DNA of 12,848 nt from Actinomycetes bacterium (GTDB taxonomy: Bacteria > Actinomycetota > Actinomycetes > Actinomycetales > Cellulomonadaceae), in assembly GCA_023432565.1 (NCBI GenBank), contig JAEYUL010000100.1, positions 1 through 12,848 of the forward strand. The letters are read 5' to 3'. A program made the translations under genes and the position numbers. How positions within the stretch are numbered: position 1 is the first letter of the stretch; each line of letters begins with the position of its first letter. This document shows positions 1 through 5,962 of the stretch, one piece after another. The notes under the pieces are model-generated. The model was not told where the DNA came from. It made no database searches and saw nothing but the letters and a program-made list of their open reading frames with translations.

Positions 1-46
1 GTATACGGCTTTGCAGGCCGCTGCCTCGCCTCTCGGCCACTCCACC
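1..46 (-). tRNA. tRNA-Cys (GCA), partial: 5' part only, cut by the window edge
   Basis: Read on the minus strand from 46, the sequence gives an acceptor 5' strand (GGTGGAG), the TG linker, a D-arm with GCC/GGC stem, and an anticodon arm with stem GCGGC/GCCGT around the loop CTGCAAA. The anticodon GCA (12-14) reads cysteine codons. The variable loop, T-arm and 3' acceptor strand lie left of base 1, so the gene is truncated by the window and not necessarily broken. It lies 47 bases downstream of tRNA-Gly on the same strand and is probably in the same transcript; a Gly-Cys tRNA order is common in Actinomycetota. Confidence 0.85.
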
Positions 47-93
47 CTGAGACCGCAGTCCTCAGCGGCCTGGGCCGAGAAGGATGTCTCCGA

Positions 94-164
94 GCGGACG
101 ACGGGATTCGAACCCGCGACCCTCACCTTGGCAAGGTGATGCTCTACCACTGAGCCACGTCCGC
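94..164 (-). tRNA. tRNA-Gly (GCC)
   Basis: A complete 71-base cloverleaf reads on the minus strand from 164 to 94. The acceptor strands GCGGACG and CGTCCGC pair perfectly. The D-arm is GCTC...GAGC, the anticodon stem is TCACC/GGTGA with loop TTGCCAA, and the T-arm is GCGGG-TTCGAAT-CCCGT. The anticodon GCC (130-132) reads GGC/GGU glycine codons, which are heavily used in such a GC-rich genome. No 3' CCA is encoded, so it would be added by the CCA-adding enzyme. The only irregularity is a G-T pair closing the T stem. Confidence 0.97.
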
Positions 165-471
165 GCTGCCACGTCCCCCGGTTCTCACCGGCGTTCCGTG
201 TGCGTCCCAGACTTTAACCGAGTCTTCGCGTCAGAGTCCAACCGGCTCCCGGTCAGCCGCACCGATCGCGGTGATCACGCGGATCACGGGGGCACCGGCG
301 CGTGCCACGGCCACCGCGGCACGGACGCCCGACCCGCACGACCGTGCCTGCGCGCGCCGGATGAGGGGGTCGTGGGCACCATGGTGTGCGCGGCGCCATC
401 CGGCCGCAGCCGGCCCCGCGCGCGCGCGACGCGGGTCGCGCCCTACGATCCCTCTCCGTGGACGACGACAC
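165..471. other. Intergenic region between tRNA-Gly and the acyltransferase
   Basis: This 307-base divergent region holds the candidate tRNA promoter near its left side. Near its right side TACGAT (444-449) fits an actinobacterial -10 box for the acyltransferase gene, giving a leader of only about 15 bases; no matching -35 box is visible 17-18 bases upstream. A short alternating C/G run lies at about 415-428. Open frames cross the region on both strands but show no credible start, ribosome site or recognisable protein, so I call no gene here. Confidence 0.5.
211..241 (-). promoter_or_regulatory. Possible promoter of the tRNA-Gly/tRNA-Cys transcript
   Basis: On the minus strand a TTGGAC box (236-241) resembles a -35 element and TAAAGT (211-216) resembles a -10 element (TAnnnT type). 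The spacer is 19 bases, longer than the usual 17-18. The predicted transcription start would lie about 40 bases upstream of tRNA-Gly. This AT-richer patch stands out in an otherwise GC-dominated region, which supports the call, but the spacing is not ideal. Confidence 0.4.
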
Positions 472-2601
472 ATGACGACGAGCGTCACCTCCCTCGCCGC
501 CGACCGGCAGACCGCCGAGCGGGGACGCGACGGGACGGCCAGCCGCGACGCCCGGGGCCCGGACCGGACGCGCCGGGACCTGCAGGTCCTGCGTGCGCTG
601 GCCGTCGCGGCCGTCGTCGTGTTCCACGTGTGGCCGCACGCGCTGCCCGGCGGGTACGTCGGTGTCGACGTGTTCCTCGTCGTCTCCGGCTTCCTCATCA
701 CCTCGCACCTGCTGCGCCACCCGCCGACGACGCTGCGCGGCCTGGCGGCGTTCTGGGCACGCCGTGCGCGTCGTCTGCTGCCCGCCGCGGGGCTCGTGCT
801 CGCCGTGACGTCCGTGGCGAGCGTCCTCCTCCTGCCGAGCCACCTGCTCGTGCAGGCCGCGCGCGAGGTGCTCGCGGCGACGATGCTGCGCGAGAACTGG
901 CACCTCGCGGACCAGGCGACCGACTACCTGGCGGCCGACGCCGCGCCGAGCCCCGTGCAGCACTTCTGGTCGCTCGGTGTCGAGGAGCAGTTCTACCTCG
1001 TCTGGCCGCTGGTGGTCGCCGGCGCGGTGCTGGTGGCGCACCGGCTGCTGCGCCCCGGTCCACGACCCGTCCTGACGGTCGTGGGCGCCACCGTGACGGT
1101 GGCCGTCGCGCTGTCGCTGTGGTGGAGCGTGCGGCTCACCGACGCGGACCCCGCTCGCGCGTACTTCGCGACGACGACCCGCGCGTGGGAGCTGGGGCTG
1201 GGCGCGCTCGTCGCGGTGCTCGGCGTGCGCAGCAGAGGGCTGCACCGCACGCGGGCCGTGCTCGCCTGGGCCGGGATCGGCGCCGTGGCACTGGCCGCCC
1301 TGACGTTCGACGCCCAGACGCCGTTCCCGGGATCGGCGGCCCTGCTGCCGACGGTGGGCACAGCGCTCGTGGTGGCGACCGCGACCGACGACGTGCGTGG
1401 CGGGCCCGGTGCCGTGCTCGGGCGACGGCCCGTCGTCTGGCTGGGCGACGTGTCGTACGGCGTGTACCTGTGGCACTGGCCCCTGCTGGTCCTCGGGCCG
1501 TTCGTGCTGGGGACAGTCCTGGGGGGCTGGGCGGCGGGCGCGGTCGTCGTCCTGACGCTCGTCCTCGCCGCGCTCACCAAGGTCGCCGTCGAGGACCCCG
1601 CGCGCCGGTCCCCCGCACTCGTCGGGTCGACGGCGCGCACGTTCGCCCTCGCCGGGCTCACCGCCGCGGTCGGCGCCGCGCTCGCGCTCGGCGCCGGGGC
1701 GATCGGGTCGGCGCGCGCGACCCACGAACGCGAGCTGTTCACCCGGGCGCTGGCCGGGGACGTCCCGTGCTTTGCCGCCCAGGCCGTGCGCGACCCCGCG
1801 TGCGACCCGCTGGCCGCCGCACCGGTGGTCGCACCGGGCACGGCCGCCGCCGACCGCAGCGCGCTCTACGCGGACGGCTGCTGGAACAACGCGCCCTTCA
1901 CGGGACGGCGCAGCTGCACCTACGGCGCGGCGGAGCCGACGCGACGCATCGCGCTGCTGGGCAACTCGCACGCCGGCCAGTGGCAGCCCGCCCTCGTGGG
2001 CCAGGTCGAGCGCGAGGGGTGGGCGCTGCAGACGTATCTCACGTCCGAGTGCTACCCGGTCGACGTGCCCGTGGACCTGTCCCGGCCGGACTCCGTCGCC
2101 GGCTGCGGGACCTGGACCCGGTGGGCGGTCGACGAGCTGGTCGCCGAGCCGGTGGACCTCGTCGTCCTCGCGGCCCGCACGTTCCGTCCGCTGCTCGACG
2201 TGCCCGAGGCCGACCAGCGGGCGCAGCAGCGGGAGGCGTACGCACGCCTGCTGGCACGGCTCACGGACGCCGGCATGCCGGTCCTCGTCCTGCGCGACAC
2301 GCCCGCGGCGCAGGAACCCGTCCCCGACTGCGTCGCTCGCGAGCGCGGCGGCTGGCGCGCGTGCGCACGACCGGCCGCCGAGGCGATCGAGCCCGACCCC
2401 CTCGCGGACGCCGCCGCAGCCGACCCCAGCGGGCTCGTCTCCGTCGAGGACCTCAACCGGGCGCTGTGCTGGGACGGCACGTGCCACCAGGTCGTCGGCG
2501 GGGCGATCGCGTACTTCGACCACGGCCACCTGACGCGCACGTTCGCCCGGTCGCTGGCGCCGGAGGTCGAGGCAGCGGTGACGGCGCGACTGCGCCCGTG
2601 A
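472..2601 (+). CDS. Membrane O-acyltransferase (acyltransferase family 3) with C-terminal SGNH domain
   Basis: This 709-residue protein looks like an OafA/YrhL-type enzyme that moves acyl (typically acetyl) groups across the membrane onto a cell-surface glycan or peptidoglycan sugar. Residues about 35-390 are the multi-spanning acyltransferase-3 domain. They contain the R41...H52 motif (R-x10-H, histidine catalytic in the family), GVEEQFYLVWP (169-179), the TRAWELGLG stretch (236-244) and VSYGVYLWHWPLL (327-339). After a last membrane helix (about 391-412) comes an extracytoplasmic SGNH-type domain with GNSH (497-500) holding the serine, and D683-x-x-H686 near the end. Its many cysteines suggest disulfides, as expected outside the cell. 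The frame is open further upstream, but ATG 472 starts just before the conserved domain; no clear Shine-Dalgarno precedes it. It is a single gene facing the tRNAs divergently and the operon convergently. The acceptor polymer cannot be told from sequence. Confidence 0.9.
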   Translation: MTTSVTSLAADRQTAERGRDGTASRDARGPDRTRRDLQVLRALAVAAVVVFHVWPHALPGGYVGVDVFLVVSGFLITSHLLRHPPTTLRGLAAFWARRARRLLPAAGLVLAVTSVASVLLLPSHLLVQAAREVLAATMLRENWHLADQATDYLAADAAPSPVQHFWSLGVEEQFYLVWPLVVAGAVLVAHRLLRPGPRPVLTVVGATVTVAVALSLWWSVRLTDADPARAYFATTTRAWELGLGALVAVLGVRSRGLHRTRAVLAWAGIGAVALAALTFDAQTPFPGSAALLPTVGTALVVATATDDVRGGPGAVLGRRPVVWLGDVSYGVYLWHWPLLVLGPFVLGTVLGGWAAGAVVVLTLVLAALTKVAVEDPARRSPALVGSTARTFALAGLTAAVGAALALGAGAIGSARATHERELFTRALAGDVPCFAAQAVRDPACDPLAAAPVVAPGTAAADRSALYADGCWNNAPFTGRRSCTYGAAEPTRRIALLGNSHAGQWQPALVGQVEREGWALQTYLTSECYPVDVPVDLSRPDSVAGCGTWTRWAVDELVAEPVDLVVLAARTFRPLLDVPEADQRAQQREAYARLLARLTDAGMPVLVLRDTPAAQEPVPDCVARERGGWRACARPAAEAIEPDPLADAAAADPSGLVSVEDLNRALCWDGTCHQVVGGAIAYFDHGHLTRTFARSLAPEVEAAVTARLRP

Positions 2602-2602
2602 G

Positions 2603-2618
2603 GCCCCGCGGGTGGGGC
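2603..2618. terminator. Possible bidirectional terminator hairpin
   Basis: GCCCC (2603-2607) and GGGGC (2614-2618) form a 5-base-pair GC stem, extendable by one G-T pair, with a tiny loop. It fills the 18-base gap between the convergent stop codons of the acyltransferase (2599-2601) and the FHA gene (2620-2622), where a shared terminator would be expected. There is no T-tract on either side, so it could equally be a chance GC repeat. Confidence 0.3.
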
Positions 2619-2619
2619 G

Positions 2620-3450
2620 TCAGACCTCGCCGGGCAGCGAGTGGCGCACGACGATGCGCGTCCACGCGCCGACGTACACCCGGTCGCCGTCCGTGATCTC
2701 CACTCGCTGACCGGGGGTGATCGGCGTCGTGGGCAACCGCTCGGCGGCGCGAGCGACGTACGTGCCGTTCGACGACTGCAGGTCCTCGACCCACCAGCGC
2801 TGGCCGTCGGTGTTGAGCTGGCAGTGTCGCCGCGAGACGCCCGAGTCAGCGCCGCAGTCGACCTGCGGGTGGATGTTGCGGGACTGGGAGGGCCGGCCCA
2901 CCAGCACGCTGCGGGTACGCAGCGGGACGAGCACGGGCAGGCCGACCGAGGGCAGCGGGTCCTCCGGTGACTGCAACGCGTACCAGTCCGGGTCGATCCA
3001 GATCTCGGCGACCCACTGCTCGGCGCCCGCGGGCGCGGGCGTCGGCAGCGCCGAGCCCTCCGCCTCGGGCTCGGCAGCGGGCGGCTCGGCAGCGGGCGGC
3101 TCGGCAGCCGCCTCGGCCTGCACCTGCTCGACCGGCGCGGCGGGATCCGGCTCCTGCGGGCGCGCGACCGCCGGCAGCGGCCCGGTGACAGGGGCGCCGC
3201 CAGGCGGCGTCAGGCGGACGGGCGCAGGCGTCGCGCCCGTCGTGAAGTCGTAGCCGCAGTTCTCGCAGAACAGCGCACCGGGGGCGGCCGGCGACTCGCA
3301 GTGGGGGCACGCGGTCGGGCCCGCGGCGGCAGGCGTCGCCGCGGGCGCCGACGGCTGCGAGGGTGCCGCCTGCGCGATCGGAGCGCCGCACACGTCGCAG
3401 TAGTCGGTCGAGGTCGAGGCGTGGCCCTCGGGGCAGACGACGGTGCTCAC
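2620..3450 (-). CDS. Zinc-ribbon and FHA domain protein (phosphothreonine reader)
   Basis: This 276-residue soluble protein should bind phosphothreonine on partners of the neighbouring kinase. Two zinc-ribbon-like motifs open it: C6...C18-x2-C21 and C48-x2-C51...C62-x2-C65. A low-complexity Ala/Pro/Glu linker (about 66-145) follows, including AEPPA repeats. The FHA domain covers about 175-272, with VGR (184-186), SGVSRRHC (203-210) and SSNGTYV (226-232) as the expected phosphopeptide-binding signatures. The GTG start at 3450 overlaps the VWA stop in a GTGA junction; the open frame upstream is a shadow of the VWA gene. No strong Shine-Dalgarno is visible, so coupled translation is likely. Unlike GarA, the FHA protein controlled by PknG in mycobacteria, there is no N-terminal ETTS-like phosphoacceptor motif and the architecture is different, so I do not call it GarA. 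It is the last gene of the operon. Confidence 0.88.
   Translation of the reverse strand: MSTVVCPEGHASTSTDYCDVCGAPIAQAAPSQPSAPAATPAAAGPTACPHCESPAAPGALFCENCGYDFTTGATPAPVRLTPPGGAPVTGPLPAVARPQEPDPAAPVEQVQAEAAAEPPAAEPPAAEPEAEGSALPTPAPAGAEQWVAEIWIDPDWYALQSPEDPLPSVGLPVLVPLRTRSVLVGRPSQSRNIHPQVDCGADSGVSRRHCQLNTDGQRWWVEDLQSSNGTYVARAAERLPTTPITPGQRVEITDGDRVYVGAWTRIVVRHSLPGEV
3071..3109. repeat. 15-base tandem repeat in the FHA protein linker
   Basis: The unit TCGGCAGCGGGCGGC occurs twice exactly (3071-3085 and 3086-3100) and a third copy begins at 3101 before diverging. The 15-base period keeps frame and encodes the AEPPA repeat of the interdomain linker. Copy number may vary between strains by slippage, which would change only linker length. 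Confidence 0.85.
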
Positions 3451-4724
3451 CGGCGCACTCGCGTCGTCTTGGTCGAGGCCGTGTCCAGCGCCATCTCGTC
3501 CAACCTGTCGGTGTTGCGCTTGAGCCTGACGGTCCCCCGCTCGGCGTCGTCGATCTCGACGACGCGCCGCAGCCGGCTCGTGGCCTCGTCGTTGCCGGTC
3601 TCCTGCGCGAGCTGGACGGCGCGGCCGAGCTTGACCGTCGCGGTGGCCTCGTCGCCCATCGCCTTGGCCGCCAGGCCCTCCTGGATCACGCTCGCGAGCT
3701 CGGCCTGGCCCGTGTAGTGCGCCACCTCCGGGCTGATCCGGGCGGTGAGCGAGTCGTCGTCGGACCACCGGGCCTTGACCAGGCCCGAGGCGAGCACCTC
3801 GCCGCCGACCGCGATCTGCACGCGTGCCGCGAGCTGCTCGGAACCCACGGGCTTCGAGCCCACGCGCACGGCCACGTGGTAGTCGCGCGACTCGTCGCCC
3901 CACGACCCCGTCGGGTACCCGCTGGTGAGGGCGTTCACCGCGACGCGACGCGCGGTGAGGTCCTCGACCGTCGGGGCGACCTGCCGCACGAACAGCACCT
4001 GCGCGCCCTGCGGCGCCCACACGCGCAGCTCGGCGTCGGCGATCCCGCGCGCCATCGACCGCTGCACGAGGTCCCGGAAGTCCTGCGCGATGTCGGCCGG
4101 GTCGGCGATGAGGTCGACCGTGCCGAGCAGCGCCGTCGAGATCTCCCGCAGCTCGTCGACCTGCCAGTTGGCGCCGACCCCACGTGCGTCGCACTGGAAG
4201 TGGCCCGTCACCTTGCGCACCACGGCCGAGAGCGCGGCGCGCGGCTCCGACTCGTTCTTGCCGTCGGTCAGCAGGATCGCGTGCCGCTGCCGGGCCTGCG
4301 GGACCGTGGCGAACAGCCGGTCGGTCAGCGCGAGCCACGTGCTCATCGCGGTCCCGCCCGAGGGCATCAGCATGGCGATCGCCCGCTTGGCCTCCGCCCG
4401 GGCCGCGGGCTCCATCTGCACCATGTCGCGGACTGCGTTGGGGTACGGGAACACGCGCTGCGCGACGTGGCTGCCGCCGACGATCGCGAACCAGGTGCCG
4501 TCCGCGATCTGGTCGACGGCGACCTGCGCCGCGTGCTTGGCGGCGTCCATGTTGCGACCGCTCATCGAGCCCGAGGTGTCGATCATGATGATCTCGGCGA
4601 CACCGCCCGACGCCGACGCGGCGGCGCCCGCACCGGAGCTGGTCAGCGTGACGATCGCGTGCACGTCGGTCCCGCCCTGGGGCAGGAACTCGTTCTGGAA
4701 GACCTCGGCTGTGAAGACGGCCAC
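3447..4724 (-). CDS. TerY-like von Willebrand factor A (VWA) domain protein
   Basis: This is a soluble 425-residue VWA protein related to the TerY group, which occurs with PP2C phosphatases and kinases. The metal-ion-dependent adhesion site is intact: D49-x-S51-x-S53 (DTSGS), T125 in SGGTAMS, and D154 in LLTDGKNE. After the VWA fold (about 42-230) come a beta-rich region with GYPTGSWG and ESRDYHVAV, then a helical segment and a basic, Thr-rich tail (STKTTRVRR). I chose GTG 4724 because AAGGA (4731-4735) sits 6 bases upstream. A TTG at 4730 would overlap the PP2C stop as TTGA and add two residues, but the AAGGA would then touch the start. The protein carries no enzyme motif. By family analogy it is a metal-dependent binding or scaffolding partner in the phospho-signalling complex; its ligand is unknown. 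Confidence 0.9.
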   Translation of the reverse strand: MAVFTAEVFQNEFLPQGGTDVHAIVTLTSSGAGAAASASGGVAEIIMIDTSGSMSGRNMDAAKHAAQVAVDQIADGTWFAIVGGSHVAQRVFPYPNAVRDMVQMEPAARAEAKRAIAMLMPSGGTAMSTWLALTDRLFATVPQARQRHAILLTDGKNESEPRAALSAVVRKVTGHFQCDARGVGANWQVDELREISTALLGTVDLIADPADIAQDFRDLVQRSMARGIADAELRVWAPQGAQVLFVRQVAPTVEDLTARRVAVNALTSGYPTGSWGDESRDYHVAVRVGSKPVGSEQLAARVQIAVGGEVLASGLVKARWSDDDSLTARISPEVAHYTGQAELASVIQEGLAAKAMGDEATATVKLGRAVQLAQETGNDEATSRLRRVVEIDDAERGTVRLKRNTDRLDEMALDTASTKTTRVRR

Positions 4725-4726
4725 GC

Positions 4727-5962
4727 TCAATCCTTCGTCGGTCGGGTGCTGACGAGGCTATCCGAACCCGGGGGCCCGGACACCCGACGCACGGGGCTCG
4801 TCGCGTCGTCGTCGCGCGAGTCGTCGTCCTGGTCAGGACGCTCGTCGCCCGCTGCACGGACGTCCGGTCCGACCGGCGTGCGCGGGCCGCCCGCGCGGGC
4901 GAGCGCGACCGTGACGTTGTCCCGGCCGCCCTGCGCGTTGGCCCACGCGACAAGGTCGCCCGCGACGCCCGTCGGGTCCTCGTCGCGCGTCTGCGCGAAG
5001 CCGCGCACCAGCGCTGCGAGGTCGCTCGCCGACGAGCAGTAGTTCCACAGGCCGTCGGAGCACACGAGCACCCATCCGGGACCGTCGAGGACCGTGGCGG
5101 TCGTGCGAGCGGTCACGTCCTCGGCGTCGGGGCCGAGCCAGCGCGTGATCGCGTGCGCCTGGGGTGAGGCCTCGGCCACCTCACGCGCGACGCCGCGCGC
5201 GATCAGCTCACCTGCCCACGAGTCGTCGGCGGTGAGCTGCTGCGCGGTCCCGTCGTCCGGGAGCCAGTACACGCGCGAGTCGCCCAGCCAGCCCGCGACG
5301 AGCAGGTCGTCGTCGACGACCGCGGCGGCGAACGTGCACGACGGCGCGTGCTCGGGCCCGACGCCCTCGCCTGCCGCGGCCGCGACCGCCTCGTCCCCCG
5401 CGACCGCGGCCCGTGCCAGCAGAGCCGCATACGCCGCGGTCCTGGCCGCCGACGAGCCGGACACGTGCTCGGCGCCGTCCGGGCCGCCGACCAGCAGCAC
5501 CTCGAGCGCCGCCCTGACCGCGGCCAGGCTCGCGACGTCGGAGTCCGGCGCGGTGGAGACGCCGTCGCACACGACGAGCGCGGCGAACCCGCCGGAGGCG
5601 GCCAACGCCATGGCGTCCTCGTTGCGGGCGTGCCGCACACCGCGGTCGCACACACCGCCCACCCACCGCGCCGGGCTCTGCGACCAGTGGTCACGCTCGG
5701 AGGCCGCCGGCTCGCCGCACTGCTCGCAGTAGCCGTCGACGGCCACCACGCCGCCGCACGCGCGGCACGGGCGCGCACCCGTCGCCGAGCCGTCGGCCAG
5801 CTCCGGGTCGGTCTGCTTGGCGGATGCCGGCGGCGGCGGGACCTCCGCGACGACCTGCGGTGCCGCGGCGACCCGCGCGCCGCACCCCTCGCAGAACCTG
5901 TCGTCGGGGTGCAGCACTCCCCCGCACCGCGGGCAGGCCGTCGTCGCGTCCGAGCCGCTCAC
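4727..5962 (-). CDS. PP2C-family serine/threonine phosphatase with two zinc ribbons
   Basis: This 411-residue phosphatase probably removes phosphate from Ser/Thr targets of the adjacent kinase. Two four-cysteine zinc ribbons come first: C10-x2-C13/C24-x2-C27 and C66-x2-C69/C79-x2-C82. The PP2C catalytic domain (about 99-356) has RNEDA (113-117), VVCDGVS (131-137), GDSR (227-230), CSDGLW (301-306) and GGRDNVTVA (345-353). These supply the metal-binding aspartates, so it should be an active Mn/Mg-dependent enzyme. The tail (about 357-411) is acidic and disordered-looking. No membrane segment is seen, unlike the PstP phosphatase of mycobacteria, so it acts in the cytoplasm. GTG 5962 gives a GTGA overlap with the kinase stop and has GGTGGA about 7 bases upstream. 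In-frame GTGs at 5965 and 5974 are possible alternatives that would add one and four residues. Confidence 0.93.
   Translation of the reverse strand: MSGSDATTACPRCGGVLHPDDRFCEGCGARVAAAPQVVAEVPPPPASAKQTDPELADGSATGARPCRACGGVVAVDGYCEQCGEPAASERDHWSQSPARWVGGVCDRGVRHARNEDAMALAASGGFAALVVCDGVSTAPDSDVASLAAVRAALEVLLVGGPDGAEHVSGSSAARTAAYAALLARAAVAGDEAVAAAAGEGVGPEHAPSCTFAAAVVDDDLLVAGWLGDSRVYWLPDDGTAQQLTADDSWAGELIARGVAREVAEASPQAHAITRWLGPDAEDVTARTTATVLDGPGWVLVCSDGLWNYCSSASDLAALVRGFAQTRDEDPTGVAGDLVAWANAQGGRDNVTVALARAGGPRTPVGPDVRAAGDERPDQDDDSRDDDATSPVRRVSGPPGSDSLVSTRPTKD
4731..4735 (-). promoter_or_regulatory. Ribosome binding site deciding the VWA start
   Basis: AAGGA on the minus strand lies 6 bases before GTG 4724 but directly abuts TTG 4730. 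Usual spacing therefore favours the GTG as the VWA start codon. Confidence 0.55.

Noticed and set aside
47..65. Small inverted repeat CTGAG...CTCAG between the two tRNA genes
   Set aside because: Only five base pairs with a nine-base loop; too weak to call a terminator or processing element.
94..164. tRNA-Gly as an integration site of a mobile island carrying the acyltransferase and operon
   Set aside because: No integrase, no repeated tRNA 3' end and no visible composition break were found; the genes look like native actinobacterial sequence.
84..2696. Very long open frame (870 codons) on the plus strand overlapping the acyltransferase, beginning inside the tRNA-Gly region
   Set aside because: Composition is Arg/Ala/Gly/Pro-rich with no recognisable domain, it crosses a tRNA gene, and it is a frame shadow caused by high third-position GC.
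3071..3109. Short regular repeats here and at 11761-11827 as a CRISPR-like array
   Set aside because: Units of 15 and 18 bases are contiguous, lack spacers and keep reading frame, so they are coding tandem repeats.
3451..4953. Upstream extension of the FHA frame making a 777-residue protein
   Set aside because: The added part is the VWA gene read in another frame; the GTG at 3450 with its GTGA overlap and the zinc ribbon directly after it marks the real start.
3363..5042. 559-codon plus-strand open frame opposite the VWA and PP2C genes
   Set aside because: Antisense shadow with no domain signature, spanning two clear minus-strand genes.
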